Of a stretch of DNA of 64,000 nt, positions 37,866 through 64,000 are shown one piece after another. The notes below the pieces were generated by a model, which was given only the letters and a program-made list of their open reading frames with translations, was not told where the DNA came from and searched no databases. Source of the stretch: Glandiceps talaboti (lineage: Eukaryota > Hemichordata > Enteropneusta > Spengelidae); the NCBI RefSeq assembly GCF_964340395.1, contig NC_135558.1, positions 7,107,001 through 7,171,000 of the forward strand, read 5' to 3'. The translations under genes and the position numbers were made by a program. The stretch's first letter is position 1; each line of letters begins with the position of its first letter.

Positions 37866-38093
37866 AAATACTCATAAGTGGAAATGATTCAATGTAATGC
37901 TGAATGTCCTAAATATGAAGTGAGTATACAGGTCTCTCTGAAGTGGTAGCTGATGACAGAATGGTAGACAATGAAGCTTCCTTCAAGACCATTTAATGGA
38001 CACTTTCCCCTAATACTTGGTATAATGAATTTTTAACCACCTGTATGGCTTGAGGTGATGGCATTTTATTACCTCCAAAAATGGAAGGCAATG

Positions 38094-38139
<46 letters not shown>
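38094..38139. repeat. (GTCT)n microsatellite
   Basis: About eleven uninterrupted GTCT units. Confidence 0.9.
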
Positions 38140-39655
38140 TCTGTGACCTTATAAGTACCACGGTATCATTTACACCAACACTTTATCTTTGGTCATAACA
38201 TCTGGGGGATTATCAAACTGAATATATCGGGATCAACATTTAATTTTATTCTGATTAAATGTAACTTCCAACTTTCAATGCATCTTTACATTGACAACTT
38301 ATTTGCATAATTAATGAGTTTTACAAATTAAGGAATTAGTGGTAGCTCAATTGTTTTATCATCAATATGTGCTTGTAGTTTAATCTAAATTTGATTGATA
38401 TATTGATGACTGAAAACTTTTTATATATATGATACACAAATGTATATCGATGGACATTATTTGCATATTGCTAATTTACATAATCATAATGATTCATTTC
38501 TCTTCACCAATGTGGGAATACATGGTCTATGGAAGCACGAGGTTGTTGCTCTTCAAAATGCCATCAACCATATTTTTTAGTCTCAGGATCTCACATCTCA
38601 GGTTTGGCACTCCACAAAGTTGATCTTTTGTAGTGTCATTCCTTGTGTAGCATTCATTTGATAATGTATATGTAGACATTTTTTAGGTTAACTTTATATT
38701 TGTATTGTCAATTATTTGACTGACAGTCATTGTTTGGAGGCCCAACTGTTGTGTACATGCTATCATCTAATACATTAATGGAAATACACCAGAACTAATT
38801 ACATAGCCTTGCTGTGTCTCTCAAGGAGAATGAACTAATTACTGATGGGAGAACAAAGTAATCCAATGAACAGGAAATAAAATAAATAAAAGTTAACATT
38901 CTCTATGTCGACAATGAACAAAATAACAATTTCTCTTATATTAATTTTAAAACTTATCAATTAGTTGTATTGAAAGTATAATAAATCAGATGATAATTAA
39001 TCTGTCAATTTTTTAGAGTAATTTTCCTAATTGATGTCGATTCGTTGATCAATCCTATTGATCCACTCCATTGACTTTAATTACACTAATTGCACATAAA
39101 AGCTAAACAATTATTGCATTTCTTACCCAAAACAATGTTGAAGCTTTTTTTTCTAGAGGTGTGATAGCTAATGCTAAGCGTTTTGTGGAATGCTTTGCCA
39201 AAGCGTGCAGAAAGTTTTTTTTTAGCCTGATTTGTCTGTTTTTATCCCTCTATTGTAGAGAGGTCGTGCGATGTTGAAATGCGAAAGGTGAAAATTCCCT
39301 ACACATAGGGATGCAGCTGAGATTAGATCGAATACAGAGAGTTTAAGTCAATTAGATTTTATAGTCTGGTGTCTTTAATTTCATGCTTGAACTAATATGG
39401 TCGCTTTGCTTCATTAGAGAATCACAAGTAATCATCTCATCTCTCCCAATTAGTGATTAATGTTGTAATTACTAATAATTGTGGCTTGAAAACGACTAAT
39501 TAATTGGTTTTTAAGTAATCAACGGACACATGACTAGCAATCATTACTTTGGCATTTCTTTAGTCTTCGCTAGAAGAGGACATGAAGGACACACGGCATT
39601 ATTCGTATGTTCAATGTTGACAGAGATAAACGAACCAATGCAGCGACTTTCCAAT

Positions 39656-64000
<24,345 letters not shown>

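Larger units (their letters stand above)
35580..39655. other. CDC26 3' flank and intergenic region
   Basis: No gene is recognised. Contents: a long inverted-repeat element (36209-36452), AATAAA at 36871-36876, a minisatellite (about 37380-37865), a CTGT tetranucleotide run (38094-38139), AT-rich sequence and the promoter side of the polycystin-like gene. Short open frames lack codon or homology support. Confidence 0.55.

Overview
The window is animal nuclear DNA: genes are split by GT-AG introns, AT-rich introns carry many microsatellites and short inverted-repeat elements, and every recognised protein is a metazoan family. The species cannot be named from sequence alone. A marine invertebrate (deuterostome or spiralian) is my best guess, because a polycystin-1-type receptor carrying C-type lectin and laminin-G domains is typical of such genomes.

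Layout. (1) About 109-1385, + strand: 3' end of an unrecognised gene whose last exon encodes a tandem 10-residue Lys/Glu/Pro/Val repeat. (2) 5023-12971, - strand: INPP5E, the ciliary phosphoinositide 5-phosphatase. Thirteen coding exons join in frame to 677 codons and end in a CAAX box (CSIQ). A 5' UTR exon probably lies near 15.1 kb. (3) 20283-22962, + strand: SPACA9, a ciliary and sperm microtubule inner protein, 281 codons in four coding exons, with a likely non-coding first exon ending at 18123. (4) 25509-34061, - strand: PRPF4, the WD40 protein of the U4/U6 snRNP, 497 codons in 15 coding exons, with a 5' UTR exon at 34912. (5) 35295-35579, + strand: CDC26, the small anaphase-promoting-complex subunit, one uninterrupted coding exon, head to head with PRPF4 across less than 400 bp. 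(6) 39656 to past the right edge, + strand: a large polycystin-1-like receptor. Its 26 exons join to 2,879 codons in frame: signal peptide, three C-type lectin domains, two laminin-G-like domains, WSC, PKD repeats, REJ, GPS, first membrane segment, PLAT and further membrane segments. The gene is cut off after about the sixth membrane segment.

Two themes link the genes. INPP5E, SPACA9 and the polycystin family are cilium or sperm associated, and INPP5E and SPACA9 are transcribed divergently with RFX X-box-like sequence near the probable INPP5E start. INPP5E, SPACA9, PRPF4 and CDC26 all map to human 9q (PRPF4 and CDC26 head to head there too), so the window probably preserves part of an ancestral linkage group.

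The rest is accessory DNA: a TTAA-flanked palindromic MITE family (four full copies in polycystin introns plus a half copy upstream of SPACA9), three unrelated foldback elements, several minisatellites (an 18-bp array of about 50 units inside an intron of the first lectin domain), and dispersed repeats. I saw no tRNA or rRNA gene, CRISPR array or retrovirus-like element.
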